A stretch of DNA of 64,000 nt from Erodium maritimum (lineage: Eukaryota > Streptophyta > Magnoliopsida > Geraniales > Geraniaceae). The translations under genes were made by a program, and so were the position numbers. Where the stretch lies: positions 50,638,039 to 50,702,038 of the forward strand of contig OY997593.1 of the NCBI GenBank assembly GCA_963921825.1. The letters run 5' to 3'. Each line of letters opens with the position of its first letter. The first letter of the stretch is position 1. Below are positions 12,296 through 23,820 of the stretch, piece after piece. The notes under the pieces were generated by a model. It saw only the letters and a program-made list of their open reading frames with translations. It was not told the origin of the DNA and did not search any database.

Positions 12296-12311
12296 GTGAG
12301 CGAACGCTCAC
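12296..12311. promoter_or_regulatory. Conserved palindrome GTGAGCGAACGCTCAC of LTR F
   Basis: A perfect 7-bp stem with a 2-base centre, followed by CCCTAGCT. The same motif is found in LTR E (28328-28343) and LTR D (47887-47902). Looser versions occur in every other LTR of the superfamily here. Function is unknown; conservation suggests a regulatory or RNA-structure role. Confidence 0.55.
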
Positions 12312-12571
12312 CCCTAGCTACTGATCACCGGACGGACTAGGTTAGCTCTTGAAGTTCATGGAGCTTGGAGCGGAGTCTGGTCTTTACTTTTGTTGAGTCT
12401 AGTGACGGATGTTGTACCTTGTCCACTTGTTGGGACGTTTTTGTATGGTAAATACTATTATTTTGAGAAGTAAATGGAAATGTCAAAGCTTTTATTGAAA
12501 ACAGGTTTCAAGTGTTCATGTTTTTAAAATTTCGCGTCCCGAGTTCGGTTCGCTGAAATTGGGGCGTGACA

Positions 12572-12668
12572 GTGCCAACTCCGTCCTCAGTTAAATCCTC
12601 GCCCCAAACCCACTCTTATTGGATCGGGAACATCATGTCCCCATTAAGGTGGAGTGTTTTGTCTTTCC
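12572..12668. other. Unassigned unique segment (possible host-gene remnant, part 1)
   Basis: A 97-bp stretch lies between LTR F and the hAT element and resembles no repeat in the window. Removing the hAT insertion at its 8-bp duplication joins this segment to 20975-21098. It may be exon sequence, but no reading frame is convincing. Confidence 0.3.
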
Positions 12669-14379
12669 CAGGGCCGGCTTAAGCTTTAAGCGAGTTAAGA
12701 AACCGCTTAAGGCCGCCGATTAGAAAAGGCCCCATCAAATAAATAAGAAGCTGTTTAAGGCATCGGGTGAAAAATACCCCATATAATTAAAGATTTTTTT
12801 TATTTGATCAAACTTAATCAAGTGAAAATATTAGAATTCTAATCTTAAAATTAAAATCTAATACTAGTTAGGCCTAATTTTGATCTCTATTCAAATTTGT
12901 TTTTCAGAAAAAATATTTTTCGTCCAAATGGAAGACAATTTTTCTTGATGGTTGAACATTCTAACAACTATATGGATGTTTATTTCGCGGTGAAAAACTA
13001 TCGTTAACGAAACATAACATGTAAGTTTCATTTATCAATGATTAGTGAATTAAAAATAAGGATAAAAAACAATGAAACACATCATAAAAGAAGTGCGGAT
13101 ATATATATATATCAATACACTATAGTACTTGTTTGAGGAATTATAATCAATTTATCAATTTCATTACGGAAACACTCAAACAAAAATAATTTGGAAAAGT
13201 ATGATGTCAAAATTGAAAAATGAAGTCCAATATTGGATATAAATGTCTGATCAGAGCAGAAAAAATACAAAACAAACATTGAATGTTTGATTTGATACCT
13301 CATACTTCCCTTAGTATTTTGTAAATCAATTTCCCAGACATTCAAATAATAAAACTACGTATCTAAAGATGAGCATTAAAGAATATAGACATTGTCTTAC
13401 TAAAAATGAAACAAGACATGCACATATTAACAACCGGTGCTACAATGTCTGGTTTTTGTACGAATATGTTTGGTAAAAAAAGGATCATTCATCGAAGAAT
13501 AATCCATGGAGTTCATGGACTAAAAGCATGAGTCTCGGTGTGTTTGACGATATTGAAAATCGAGGTTACTAATATACACTATAAATTGTCTAGAAAAGAT
13601 TTTAAGTAAGGAAATTTTTAGAAGTTGATGATAATTGCTAGTTATACACGACGTCACATATAAGCTAGCATAATTTGGTGTAACTGTTTAGAATTATCTT
13701 GAACCTGTCATATTTTAACTTCACATGAATGTATCATGTTTATAAATAAACGTGAATACTTAAACTTTTAGATTTTTGTATAGAATTCTTGACAGTACAT
13801 CTTATCCATGGAGGTTGTTGTCACGCCCCAAATCCGGTTTTGACTGGACTCGAGACGTGAACTAGGAATAATAATAATAAAAGTAAATTTTGAAAGAATC
13901 CAACTCCAAATCTTTAAATTCCAAAATAACAATTCTAATAAGTATGAGTCAAACGCTCAATCCAAAGCAGGTAAGGAAAACATAGTTTGGTACAAAAGTG
14001 GAAAGTACGTCATGACTATATAAAAACCACCCGATCCTCACGGAGCTCCCGGGCCCTGAGATATTCTCTAGGCCTAATCATCAATAAAACCTGTAAAACA
14101 GTAAAACAGAGGGGGTGAGCTTACGCTCTGTAGGAAAAAGTAGTAAAGTGAAGAGAAATCCGCTCCTTAACATTACTAACAACTGAGAACGCAAAAGGAA
14201 ACCGAATAGACACCAAAGCTCAATAATAGTCTCAAATTTAAGAAACAAACAAGTGATAGGACATTGTACTGCTAAGACCACATCAGACTTTACTTAAACT
14301 CAACACCTCAAAGCAAGAGACAAGTACACAGGAAACCGAGCATCATGCACAACTCAATCAATACATCATACCGGCATAA

Positions 14380-14690
14380 ACCCTCGGTCCAAATGTCTTC
14401 CCGGAAACACAGCATCGGGGTGAAGCAAATACATCATACCGGAATACCCATCGCTAGATGTCTTCCCGGACACACAGCATCGGGGTGGAACACTACATCA
14501 TACCGGAATGTCCATCGGTCTAGATGTCTTCCCGGACACACAGCATCGGGGTGAATCACAATATACCATACCAGAATAATCCTCGGCCTAGGTCTTCCCG
14601 GAACACGTAGCATCGGGGTGAAACAACAACATAAACATATCAGACCGACATACCCCCTCGGTCGGATATCTTCCCGGAAACACCCTCGGG
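14380..14690. repeat. Minisatellite in LTR B (CTTCCCGGA...CATCGGGGTGAA)
   Basis: Four to five imperfect copies of a roughly 72-bp unit. Each contains ATACCGGAAT-like text, TCGGTCTAGATGTCTTCCCG and CACAGCATCGGGGTGAA. Related but less regular text occurs at 6340-6540 in LTR A and at 54640-54760 and 62880-62960 in the gypsy LTRs. Confidence 0.75.
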
Positions 14691-16189
14691 CAGTTAAATA
14701 ATAATACACACAATACCAAACAAAACACATTACACCGAACTCATGTTATCAGCCAAGCTTACCGGCAACATACCAAACACGTCCCATCGGTCTATCACTC
14801 ACCCGATCATATCACAAGGCACAATCCTATAAGCATTCACACAATCACTCAACCAATCATGTCGCCAAGTAACCATTCATATCATGCTCATCATAATTCA
14901 TATAGTTTGATAAGACTCTTATATTAGCTAAAGAATGGAACATGCATCGACATGTGAGGACTAACAATCACAATCAAACACAACAACAATCAATCCTAAG
15001 GCTCGACATGATCATTCTACCAGCACGACAATTCCCATAATTGGAACCGATTATTCTAGTGAATCACATCCTATAGGCAAACTAAGACTCTTCCGATTAT
15101 TATCGTAATTGAAAGCGGTTATTCTAGTGAATCACATCCTACATGAAAATTAGGACATTTCCGGTTATTATCATCCTATAAGCATACTATATGGACAGAG
15201 GCCCTTCTTCTTCTTCCCTCAACTTCTTTTCTACGAAAAACAACATCAAAACTCCATTTCCAGCACCATCAAACCTCAAAATCAGTCACCAAAACCCTCA
15301 AACTTCAATCCCCAAAATGGGTTTTATCCAAACAATAACAACCTATTGATTTCTAACCAAAACTTCATTATTCCTCAACCAAAAACATCATCCAAGAACA
15401 ATTAAAGCAAAACCCAACAAGTTCTAGCAAAACCAAGGAAAACCCATAACTTAAAATGTCACGCCCCAAATCCGATTATGGCCGGACTCGAGACGTGACT
15501 TGATTTAACATTAGATCACGATAAAATAATAATGAACTCTTTTAAAATTCAGGTAAGCTCCAAAAGATTACTCAAATAAAAGGTTCCAAAAGTCAATTAC
15601 AGAGTCAAAGCTCGATATGAAGTACGAGGTAAATAAAGTTCAACGAGATAGACCACAACGTCTCTAGAACCACACTCAAAACATCCAAAGATCCCAAGCC
15701 TCGGATCCACTAATCATCAAGCAATCCTGTAAAAACAGTAAACAAACAAAAGGGGTGAGTTTACGCTCAGTAGGGAAAATAGTAAAACAGCGGTTAACAT
15801 CTTTAATGAAAAGGAATACATAATTAACTTGAATTTCAACACTCACGTAAATCAAGAGATAAACAATAGAGGGACGAACAGACCTTTTACATTCCAAGAA
15901 AATAATAGTTGCTACCAAGCAGTTAACGGAAGAACAAATAAATAACACAAGGGTTAAGCCTCGACACTCCGATCTACAATAATTATGTATCCTGTCGGAT
16001 TTTCCCTCGATCTAGAGAGGACACATATCATCGGGTTCCCGGAAGCGTCCTCAAGGGGACACATATCATTGGGTTACCGGAAGCATCCTCAAGGGGATCA
16101 TATGTCATCGGGGCATAAATCATCGAGGCAAAATAGAGTAAATTTCCGAGTATGCTCCCGCAGGACGCACACACCCGGGGTGAAACAAC

Positions 16190-16406
16190 GCGTAACCAAT
16201 CCCCGCAGGGTAAACTGTCCTCTTGCCCCGCAGGGTCCATCTCCAATTCCCCGCAGGGTCCAATAACCAATGTCCCGCAGGATCAACCAACCGATGCCCA
16301 GCAGGGTCCAATAACCAATGCCCCGCAGGTTCCAATAACCAATGGCCACAGGATCCAATAATCAATATCCCACATGATCAACCACCCAATGCCCCGCAGG
16401 GTCCAG
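16190..16406. repeat. CCGCAGGGTCC minisatellite, copy 1
   Basis: About ten copies of a roughly 23-bp unit of the form CCAATGCCCCGCAGGGTCC. The array is present again at 17844-18060 through the tandem duplication, and two to four units occur at 37600-37710 in LTR C. Confidence 0.85.
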
Positions 16407-17843
16407 CCAAGCTTACCGGCAACATACCAAACACGTCCCATCGGTCTATCACTCACCCGATCATATCACAAGGCACAATCCTATAAGCATTCACACAATC
16501 ACTCAACCAATCATGTCGCCAAGTAACCATTCATATCATGCTCATCATAATTCATATAGTTTGATAAGACTCTTATATTAGCTAAAGAATGGAACATGCA
16601 TCGACATGTGAGGACTAACAATCACAATCAAACACAACAACAATCAATCCTAAGGCTCGACATGATCATTCTACCAGCACGACAATTCCCATAATTGGAA
16701 CCGATTATTCTAGTGAATCACATCCTATAGGCAAACTAAGACTCTTCCGATTATTATCGTAATTGAAAGCGGTTATTCTAGTGAATCACATCCTACATGA
16801 AAATTAGGACATTTCCGGTTATTATCATCCTATAAGCATACTATATGGACAGAGGCCCTTCTTCTTCTTCCCTCAACTTCTTTTCTACGAAAAACAACAT
16901 CAAAACTCCATTTCCAGCACCATCAAACCTCAAAATCAGTCACCAAAACCCTCAAACTTCAATCCCCAAAATGGGTTTTATCCAAACAATAACAACCTAT
17001 TGATTTCTAACCAAAACTTCATTATTCCTCAACCAAAAACATCATCCAAGAACAATTAAAGCAAAACCCAACAAGTTCTAGCAAAACCAAGGAAAACCCA
17101 TAACTTAAAATGTCACGCCCCAAATCCGATTATGGCCGGACTCGAGACGTGACTTGATTTAACATTAGATCACGATAAAATAATAATGAACTCTTTTAAA
17201 ATTCAGGTAAGCTCCAAAAGATTACTCAAATAAAAGGTTCCAAAAGTCAATTACAGAGTCAAAGCTCGATATGAAGTACGAGGTAAATAAAGTTCAACGA
17301 GATAGACCACAACGTCTCTAGAACCACACTCAAAACATCCAAAGATCCCAAGCCTCGGATCCACTAATCATCAAGCAATCCTGTAAAAACAGTAAACAAA
17401 CAAAAGGGGTGAGTTTACGCTCAGTAGGGAAAATAGTAAAACAGCGGTTAACATCTTTAATGAAAAGGAATACATAATTAACTTGAATTTCAACACTCAC
17501 GTAAATCAAGAGATAAACAATAGAGGGACGAACAGACCTTTTACATTCCAAGAAAATAATAGTTGCTACCAAGCAGTTAACGGAAGAACAAATAAATAAC
17601 ACAAGGGTTAAGCCTCGACACTCCGATCTACAATAATTATGTATCCTGTCGGATTTTCCCTCGATCTAGAGAGGACACATATCATCGGGTTCCCGGAAGC
17701 GTCCTCAAGGGGACACATATCATTGGGTTACCGGAAGCATCCTCAAGGGGATCATATGTCATCGGGGCATAAATCATCGAGGCAAAATAGAGTAAATTTC
17801 CGAGTATGCTCCCGCAGGACGCACACACCCGGGGTGAAACAAC

Positions 17844-18060
17844 GCGTAACCAATCCCCGCAGGGTAAACTGTCCTCTTGCCCCGCAGGGTCCATCTCCAA
17901 TTCCCCGCAGGGTCCAATAACCAATGTCCCGCAGGATCAACCAACCGATGCCCAGCAGGGTCCAATAACCAATGCCCCGCAGGTTCCAATAACCAATGGC
18001 CACAGGATCCAATAATCAATATCCCACATGATCAACCACCCAATGCCCCGCAGGGTCCAG
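17844..18060. repeat. CCGCAGGGTCC minisatellite, copy 2
   Basis: The duplicated counterpart of 16190-16406. It is followed at 18097-18110 by a run of 14 C bases. Confidence 0.85.
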
Positions 18061-19019
18061 TAACCAATGTACCATGGTTATGATACTACCAGATTACCCC
18101 CCCCCCCCCCGGTGTAAGTACCATACCAAATAACCAAACATCTTAAGAACACGAATAAGAGAAACACATAATAGCATATCAAGCAACCAACGCTTAGAAA
18201 AACACACTTTCACAACAGCACATCAAAGAAAAACACTTACCGTGATACTTACCAGTCACCATCCGTCGGTCCATCGATCACCTGATCGTACCGTTTGGCA
18301 CAATCAGTCATACTCGATAATCTGTTTCATCGTTCAATCATTCATGCATTCACTCAATCATCCAATTATTTAAGCATTCAATCAAATACGTAACTAAGTA
18401 GTCAAGTTCAACATTCAAATAATCTAGTTGTATTAGACTCTTAGCTTATCCAAACTAGGCAACCAAGCCTGTGAGGCAAACACAACACAACTAATCCGAG
18501 GGCTCATCACGGCCTCTCTACCAGTAAAACAATTCCCAAGTATTGAATCGAGTTACACTAGTTATTCACATCCTATGCGTGCATACTAGACACGTCTGAT
18601 TATTAATAATTGAAAGACGATTATTCTAGTTATTCACATCCTATATGCAATTCTAGGACCTTTCCGATTTTATTAACCTAATAGGCATACTAGTATTGAA
18701 ATACACGAGGAGTTAGTACTTTCCCTACCTTGTGGTCTTCCTCTAATAATACTCTGCTGTGAAGTCGGTTAGCCTCTCCTCCGTTCTTCACACGGGTTCC
18801 AGAGTGGTCTTCGTCTCTCTAGCTCGGGTCCAAGGCCTTTCCTCCTTTCGAGCTCGGTCTCACGGTCTTGGACCACAATAATACCAAAATTAGTAACCCA
18901 ACGGAGTGCTCCTTAACCAAAAATACAGAACAGTCCTCAAGAATAGAAAAAAAGTCAAAGGAATGATCTAGGAATCGAAATGGACTCAAAAGGAAGGGTT
19001 TTGGTTCTGGAAATCTGAT

Positions 19020-19260
19020 CCGGAATGCGACCCGGACCGTGTCACTGGCCGTGCCGGAGCCTGGCACGGACCGTATCACAGACCGGCCTGGTAACCAGCA
19101 CGGACCGCGCGACGCACCGGCCCAGAGTCTGACACGGACCGTGTGAGGTACCGTGCCGGACTCTCGCCCGTTCCGCGCCGCGTACCGTGCCGGTACTAGA
19201 CCCGTTCCGTGCGGCCTGCCGTGCCGACACATGGCCCGGTCCAGGTCACGTTCCGTGCCA
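19020..19260. repeat. Array of GCACGGACCG-type inverted motifs in LTR B'
   Basis: Imperfect units alternate GGCACGGACCGT with CCGTGCCGGA. Neighbouring halves such as CCGTGCC and GGCACGG are exact complements. It sits at the LTR position equivalent to the CGTCACGG array of LTR A. Confidence 0.65.
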
Positions 19261-20974
19261 GACCTGACCAGAGCCTTCCCCTTTCTTCCCTAACTCGGAT
19301 TCCACGAAAATCACTCCCAAAACTCCATTTCCAACTCTAAGCAACTCCAAAATAACCATCAAAAGCCTCCAATCATCAACACCCTCAATGGGTTCATCAA
19401 AGCTTCATCCAACACACAATCCAAACCACCTAACTTCACTAATTCATCTCCAACAACAATCAAAATAGCTAGTTCTTCAACTTCAAGCCAAATACCCACA
19501 AAACCCAAAACTTGAAAGTGGATGAAATGGAAAGTTAAGAGCATCCATACCTCTAGGAAGATGAGATGATGAAAATGGAAGGAAAATGGAGAAGGAATGG
19601 TCAAGAACAAGCTCCAAAATGCTAGCTTTCCTCTCTTTCTTCTTCCTCAAGAAATGAACTCTCTTCCCTTCTCTTCCTATGGTGGATTTCGGCTGCAACA
19701 CCAAGTAACGAGCTGAAATGTGTGCTCCCTTTGCTTTAAATGACCTATTGTGTCAATTTACTTAAAGGCCCTTAAGGTCTTATCCCCTTAAAGGTAAGTT
19801 GGGAGGGTATAAGGGTCAATGGAAGCCCATTTTTCATCCTCCAAGCCAAACATGCCAAGTGTCATGTGGGGTCACTTTCACTTAATTAATTTATAGCCTT
19901 CCAAGATTATATCGGAAAATAACCGATAAAAAGTCCAAGTTTGACCAAAAGTTGACCTAACCAATATTACAGTCAAACTGAAGGAAACGGCCCAAACCGT
20001 GATGACGGATAAGCTTTTTGGGCCCCGGAAAGGTCCCGAATGACTTCCCGAGTCATCAATTGACTTTTTCGGCCGAAATTTAAACTTGTCTAGAATCCAC
20101 CGGTTCGACCGGGATCGACCGTGGGCGGTTCTTACATGAAATGAATTGAAATGAGATTGTGAGAGTTTACTTACCTTTAGGATGATTAGATGATGAAGAA
20201 AAGAAGGTTTTGGAGAAGAAATGAGGTAGAAATGGTCCCAAAATGACTCATTTTCTCCCTTTCTTCTTCCTCAAGTTATGAGGCTTGTTCTTCCTCTATC
20301 TCCCTTATGAAAATCGGCTGCAATGGTGAAGAAGGAGCTTAAATGTCACCAAATAATGCCTTTAACCTATAATTGAAATGACCAAAAGGGCCCTCCTTGT
20401 TCCTTTCTTCTATTTTGGCACTCATGAGGGTATAAAGGTCCATTTGCATCTATTTCTTCCCTTCCAAGATAACATGGACAAGTGTCCATGTGGGGACCAC
20501 CTTGTCCTTAATCATTTCCAGCATTTTAATTAATCTAGGTTTATCCGATAAAAAGTCTTCGTTTGACCGAATGTTGACTTTTCCACAATTACAGTCATTT
20601 GAAAGGAAACGGCCAAATTAAGCTAACCGTAACGACGACTAAGCTTTTTGGGCCCCGGAAAGGTCCCGAATGACTCCTGGAGTCATCAGTTGACTTTTCC
20701 GGCAAAAAGTCAACTTTCGCCAAAATTTACCTGTTCGACCGGGATCGACCGGAGGCGGTTCTTACAGTTGTCTTGTTAGAAATTAATTTTCATCATTCAT
20801 TTTAAATTTTGAGTGTTATAAGTAGATGTTCAAGCTCATTTGTTCAATATCATCTAGTATAATCTTTCTATACGAACATGTTTACTTATTTTTTTTGTTA
20901 TATTCTTAAAAAAAAGATATCGATCAATTCTCGCTTTAGGCCTCAATAATCATTGGGCCGACCCCGGTCTTTCC

Positions 20975-21098
20975 TTAGTTCCTACGTACTCTGGAAACAC
21001 CAAAATATTCGGTGCTTGTGACGCTTTCAACTCTAATCCTCATCACCGCCATCTCTTTAAATTTGATGTATCATTACATTATGTCTCCAAATTACAAG
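20975..21098 (+). other. Unassigned unique segment (possible host-gene remnant, part 2)
   Basis: This 124-bp segment separates the hAT right flank from the copia 5' LTR. One frame reads SLVPTYSGNTKIFGACDAFN then HHRHLFKFDVSLHYVSKL without a stop. That is faintly reminiscent of a kelch-type blade but too short to assign. A different frame is continuous with the segment at 30366. It is not repeated elsewhere in the window. Confidence 0.3.
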
Positions 21099-21496
21099 TG
21101 TTGAGTTATTTTATAATCCAACGTGTGGGCTTACAAATTGGACAAGTATATTTGGGGTCAATGATTCGTATTGGACTACTTGTTGGGAAGCCCAATTTAA
21201 AACGTTAATGAGTATGGGCTTTGTAATGTGTGATACCTATATAAATCTGATTAGAGTAATGGGCTTTATTCAGATTCTATATATATAGACAATTAGGGTT
21301 TGGTCCCCAAGATTAATCAATCGTCTTTCTTTCTCCTTCATCCACATCTATTGAGTGAGAGCACATGGAGAGCATAAGGGATTAATCTGTGGAAAACCAA
21401 AACTATTCTTGTTCTCATTATCGACATGGAATCATCAGGTACGTTTTCTATGTTATTCTACGTTTAAATCCCGATTGTTTGACTAAGCGTTGGATT
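21099..21496 (+). repeat. Copia 5' LTR
   Basis: Matches the 3' LTR (29946-30363) up to CTAAGCGTTGGATT at 21496 with scattered substitutions. The last roughly 25 bp of the LTR, and any primer-binding site, cannot be recognised after that point. Confidence 0.75.
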
Positions 21497-22229
21497 ATTG
21501 GGATGTATCTGATTTTCGTTGCTGGATTATTTGTGAAGTTACTGTTATGGTTTCGATGGCTTCAAACCTTTGTTTATGTTCCGTTGCTTATATTTGGTTT
21601 GACTGTTGAAGCCTATATGTTCTTACTGTTGCATGTATTGGTAGTTTTGTAATTTTTACAAGACCGTGAATCGTTGAACTATTCCTAATGAGATTGGTAG
21701 TTTGGTAATAATTTGCGAAATCATTAATCTTTGGTTAGGTTGGCCGAAAGTTATGAACACATAAGGATATGGCTTTATCTAATGAGTTTATTGTTGTGTT
21801 TTGCCGTAAGCTTTAGTTAAAATTGATGATTCAATTGTGCTTATCAGTATAATATCTTGTTTCGTGATTTGTTAATCACGTTTAATAGATACACTGTTCG
21901 TGGTTGTATATTTTATTTAGTTATTGCCCTATGTATATGCCTGTGCAAGATATGGCTCATGTGGAATCTTTACAAAAGTAAAAGGCATGAACTTCTGTTT
22001 TACTTTTGGCTTTCAAAACTATGGCTTTCAAAACTATACATGTGCTTCTGAATATCATTTTAAGTATGAGCTTATATTACATTTGTTGTCACAGTGGGTT
22101 TTCTTTTAAGGTTTGTTGCTCATGACCTTGGTTGATTTGCATAACTGATATATTGTTAATTTGGTTATGTGTGGAACGAAATCTATTGATTTTTGATTGT
22201 GTAAGGTTCATTCATGATTTATTTCATGG

Positions 22230-22945
22230 ATTTAGTAAGTGCTTAAAATAATTTTAAGTTGTTGATGTTTGATATCAAAATTTTAGATTTGGACACGTAC
22301 TTATATCATTTTTGTCCCTTATTTTAAATGAGTAAGTCGACGCATAAAGTTGCCAAAGTAACCTCTTGTGTGTAGGTTTATTTATTTTAAAATAACGGGA
22401 TGTGTGTGTTCATTGTTCATGCGGTCAATGCCCGGCCCAAAGGAAGGTCATTGATTGGCCGAACAATGAATACACGTGTGGTGATATATGTGAATAATAA
22501 TTACAGTGACCACTAGTGATATATATTGAATTGTTAATATGTCTGTATTTATGTGTATTGATACTGGTACTGTATATTTGATTCATATATCTGATCAGTA
22601 AGTGTTTGAAATAATTTCACTTTTGATATTGATATCAAAAAAATTCAGTTTTTGGCACTTACTTATATTATTTTTGTCCCCTATTTTAAATGAGTAGATC
22701 GGCGCATAAAGTTGCCAAAGTAACCTCTTGTGTGTAGGTTTATTTATTTTAAAATAACGGGATGTGTGTGTTCATTGTTCATGCGGTCAATGCCCGGCCC
22801 AAAGGAAGGTCATTGATTGGCCGAACAATGAATACACGTGTGGGAATGGTGTGTGACGATTGTAAAGTTTTCATGTGGATAACATACCGGCCCAAAGGAA
22901 GGATGTTATTTGACCGAATTTATCGTCGGCACTTGATTTCTGCGT
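22230..22945 (+). repeat. Tandem leader repeats in the copia element
   Basis: A roughly 250-bp block (GTTGCCAAAGTAACCTCTTG, ATAACGGGATGTGTGTG, CGGCCCAAAGGAAGG) at 22232-22480 recurs about 365 bp later at 22600-22840. A third partial copy of CGGCCCAAAGGAAGG is near 22888. The block lies in the untranslated leader between the LTR and gag. Confidence 0.8.
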
Positions 22946-23321
22946 GCAAGAGTACCACTTACGAATTAATGATTCTATCCAAAGATAGACATTAATGTTG
23001 TGTTAGGTATCTTGGTTGTATGAGCCCATCACTTCGGTTGATTGAAAATTGTGTATCACATGAGAATTGTTTGCTTATTCTTAATGTATTATAACATGAT
23101 TTTCAATGTTTGAGCTTAAGTATTTATTTGTTCTGTATGGATAGTTATTATCTGATGCTAATATCACTGTCAACATGAATTCAATTATTGTGCTTAACAA
23201 CACAAACTTTAGGAGATAGAAAGAGAACATTCTGTTAGTTCTCGGTTGTGTGGATCTAGACTATGCGATAAGGTTTGAACACCCTGCTTCTTTTTCGGAT
23301 AAAAGTTCCACTTAGGATAAG

Positions 23322-23820
23322 TTGAACTTTGAGAAGTGGGAGCGTTCGAATCGCCTAAGTCTTATGATGATCCAACGTAGTGTTCTAGAAACATTTAGGG
23401 GCAGTATGCCAAATGAGGTCATTGTAAGGGGTTTCCTTAAAGAAATTGAAAGTCATTTTGCAAAGAACGAAAAGGCTGAGACAAACAAGCTTTTAGCTGA
23501 CCTTGTCCAAATGAGGTATAAGGGTAAAAGAAACATAAGGGAGTACATTATGGAGATGTCTAACATCGCTTCAAAACTTAAGAGAGTCAAGCTTGGTCTG
23601 TCTGATGACTTGCTTGTCCATTTGGTCCTTATCTCACTTCCTGCACACTATGGTCAGTTTATAGTTAGCTATAATAGCCGGAAGGACAAATGGACTCTTA
23701 ATGAGCTCATTTCTCATTTTGTGCAAGAAGAGGATAGGTTGAAGCGTGAAAAGACTGAAAGTGCTCATGTTGCAATGACCTCAATGGGCAACAAAAGAAA
23801 GAGGATTAAGGATAAGGTAA
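23322..23820 (+). pseudogene. Copia gag (retrotran_gag_2/UBN2 type), truncated
   Basis: Gag forms the cytoplasmic virus-like particle of the retrotransposon. The frame opens at 23322 and reads NEVIVRGFLKEIESHFAKNE, LADLVQMRYKGKRNIREYIM, LVHLVLISLPAHYGQFIVSY and LNELISHFVQEEDRLKREKT, the usual plant copia capsid pattern. Near 23815 the sequence jumps directly into the C-terminal part of integrase. The CCHC zinc knuckle, aspartic protease and catalytic integrase core are therefore missing, consistent with a large internal deletion. It is fused in frame to the integrase tail. Confidence 0.85.

Larger units (their letters stand above)
9706..12571 (+). mobile_element. Solo LTR F (gypsy superfamily, subfamily 1b)
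   Basis: The LTR begins TGTAATAACCACTTC and ends GAAATTGGGGCGTGACA. It is flanked by GTGCC on both sides (9701-9705 and 12572-12576), a perfect 5-bp target duplication. Length is 2,866 bp. The region 9880-10010 matches the reverse complement of the corresponding part of LTR A, showing common ancestry. It contains the palindrome GTGAGCGAACGCTCAC at 12296-12311 and two minisatellites. It lies just after the LINE tail. Confidence 0.9.
14753..18060. repeat. Exact-looking 1,654-bp tandem duplication across an LTR/LTR junction
   Basis: Bases 14753-16406 are repeated directly at 16407-18060. I see no mismatch in the stretches I compared, and paired reading frames translate identically. Both edges lie at CAG: TATCAG|CCAAGC enters copy 1, TCCAG|CCAAGC joins the copies, and TCCAG|TAACC leaves copy 2. 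The unit covers the last 0.7 kb of outer LTR B before the junction and the first 0.95 kb of inner LTR B'. Confidence 0.9.
15457..20136 (-). mobile_element. Solo LTR B' (superfamily 1), nested in LTR B and partly duplicated
   Basis: It starts TGTCACGCCCCAAATCCG at 15457 and again at 17111 because of the tandem duplication, and ends GGCGGTTCTTACA at 20136. Flanks are TAAAA (15452-15456) and TGAAA (20137-20141), a 5-bp duplication with one change. The palindrome motif GGTGAGTTTACGCTC occurs near 15750 and 17405. No retroelement genes lie inside. Confidence 0.82.
13819..20766 (-). mobile_element. Solo LTR B (superfamily 1), outer, in the hAT element
   Basis: The outer boundaries are TGTCACGCCCC at 13819 and GGTTCTTACA ending at 20766. 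They are flanked by GTTGT on both sides (13814-13818 and 20767-20771), a perfect 5-bp duplication. The LTR is split by a second LTR (15457-20136) and by a tandem duplication, leaving about 2.3 kb of its own sequence: 13819-15456 and 20137-20766. A palindrome-type motif (GGTGAGCTTACGCTC) lies near 14114. Confidence 0.88.
12669..20966. mobile_element. Non-autonomous hAT element, interrupted by nested LTRs
   Basis: The left end is CAGGGCCGGCTTAAGC and the right end, read inward, is CGGGGTCGGCCCAATG. These are related imperfect terminal inverted repeats of hAT type. The 8-bp sequence GTCTTTCC flanks both ends (12661-12668 and 20967-20974), the duplication length diagnostic for hAT. Without the nested LTR and its extra TSD copy (13819-20771) the element is about 1.35 kb. 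It is AT-rich and contains no transposase text, so it would move only in trans. Confidence 0.85.

Noticed and set aside
15985..16266. Pairs of identical open frames at 15985-16266 and 17639-17920 suggesting a duplicated gene
   Set aside because: They are frames inside an LTR minisatellite region, copied by the 1,654-bp tandem duplication. Overlapping frames on both strands are equally open.
21389..21652. 87-codon hydrophobic frame after the copia 5' LTR
   Set aside because: It overlaps the LTR end and leader. The hydrophobicity follows from T-rich DNA, and gag starts much further downstream.
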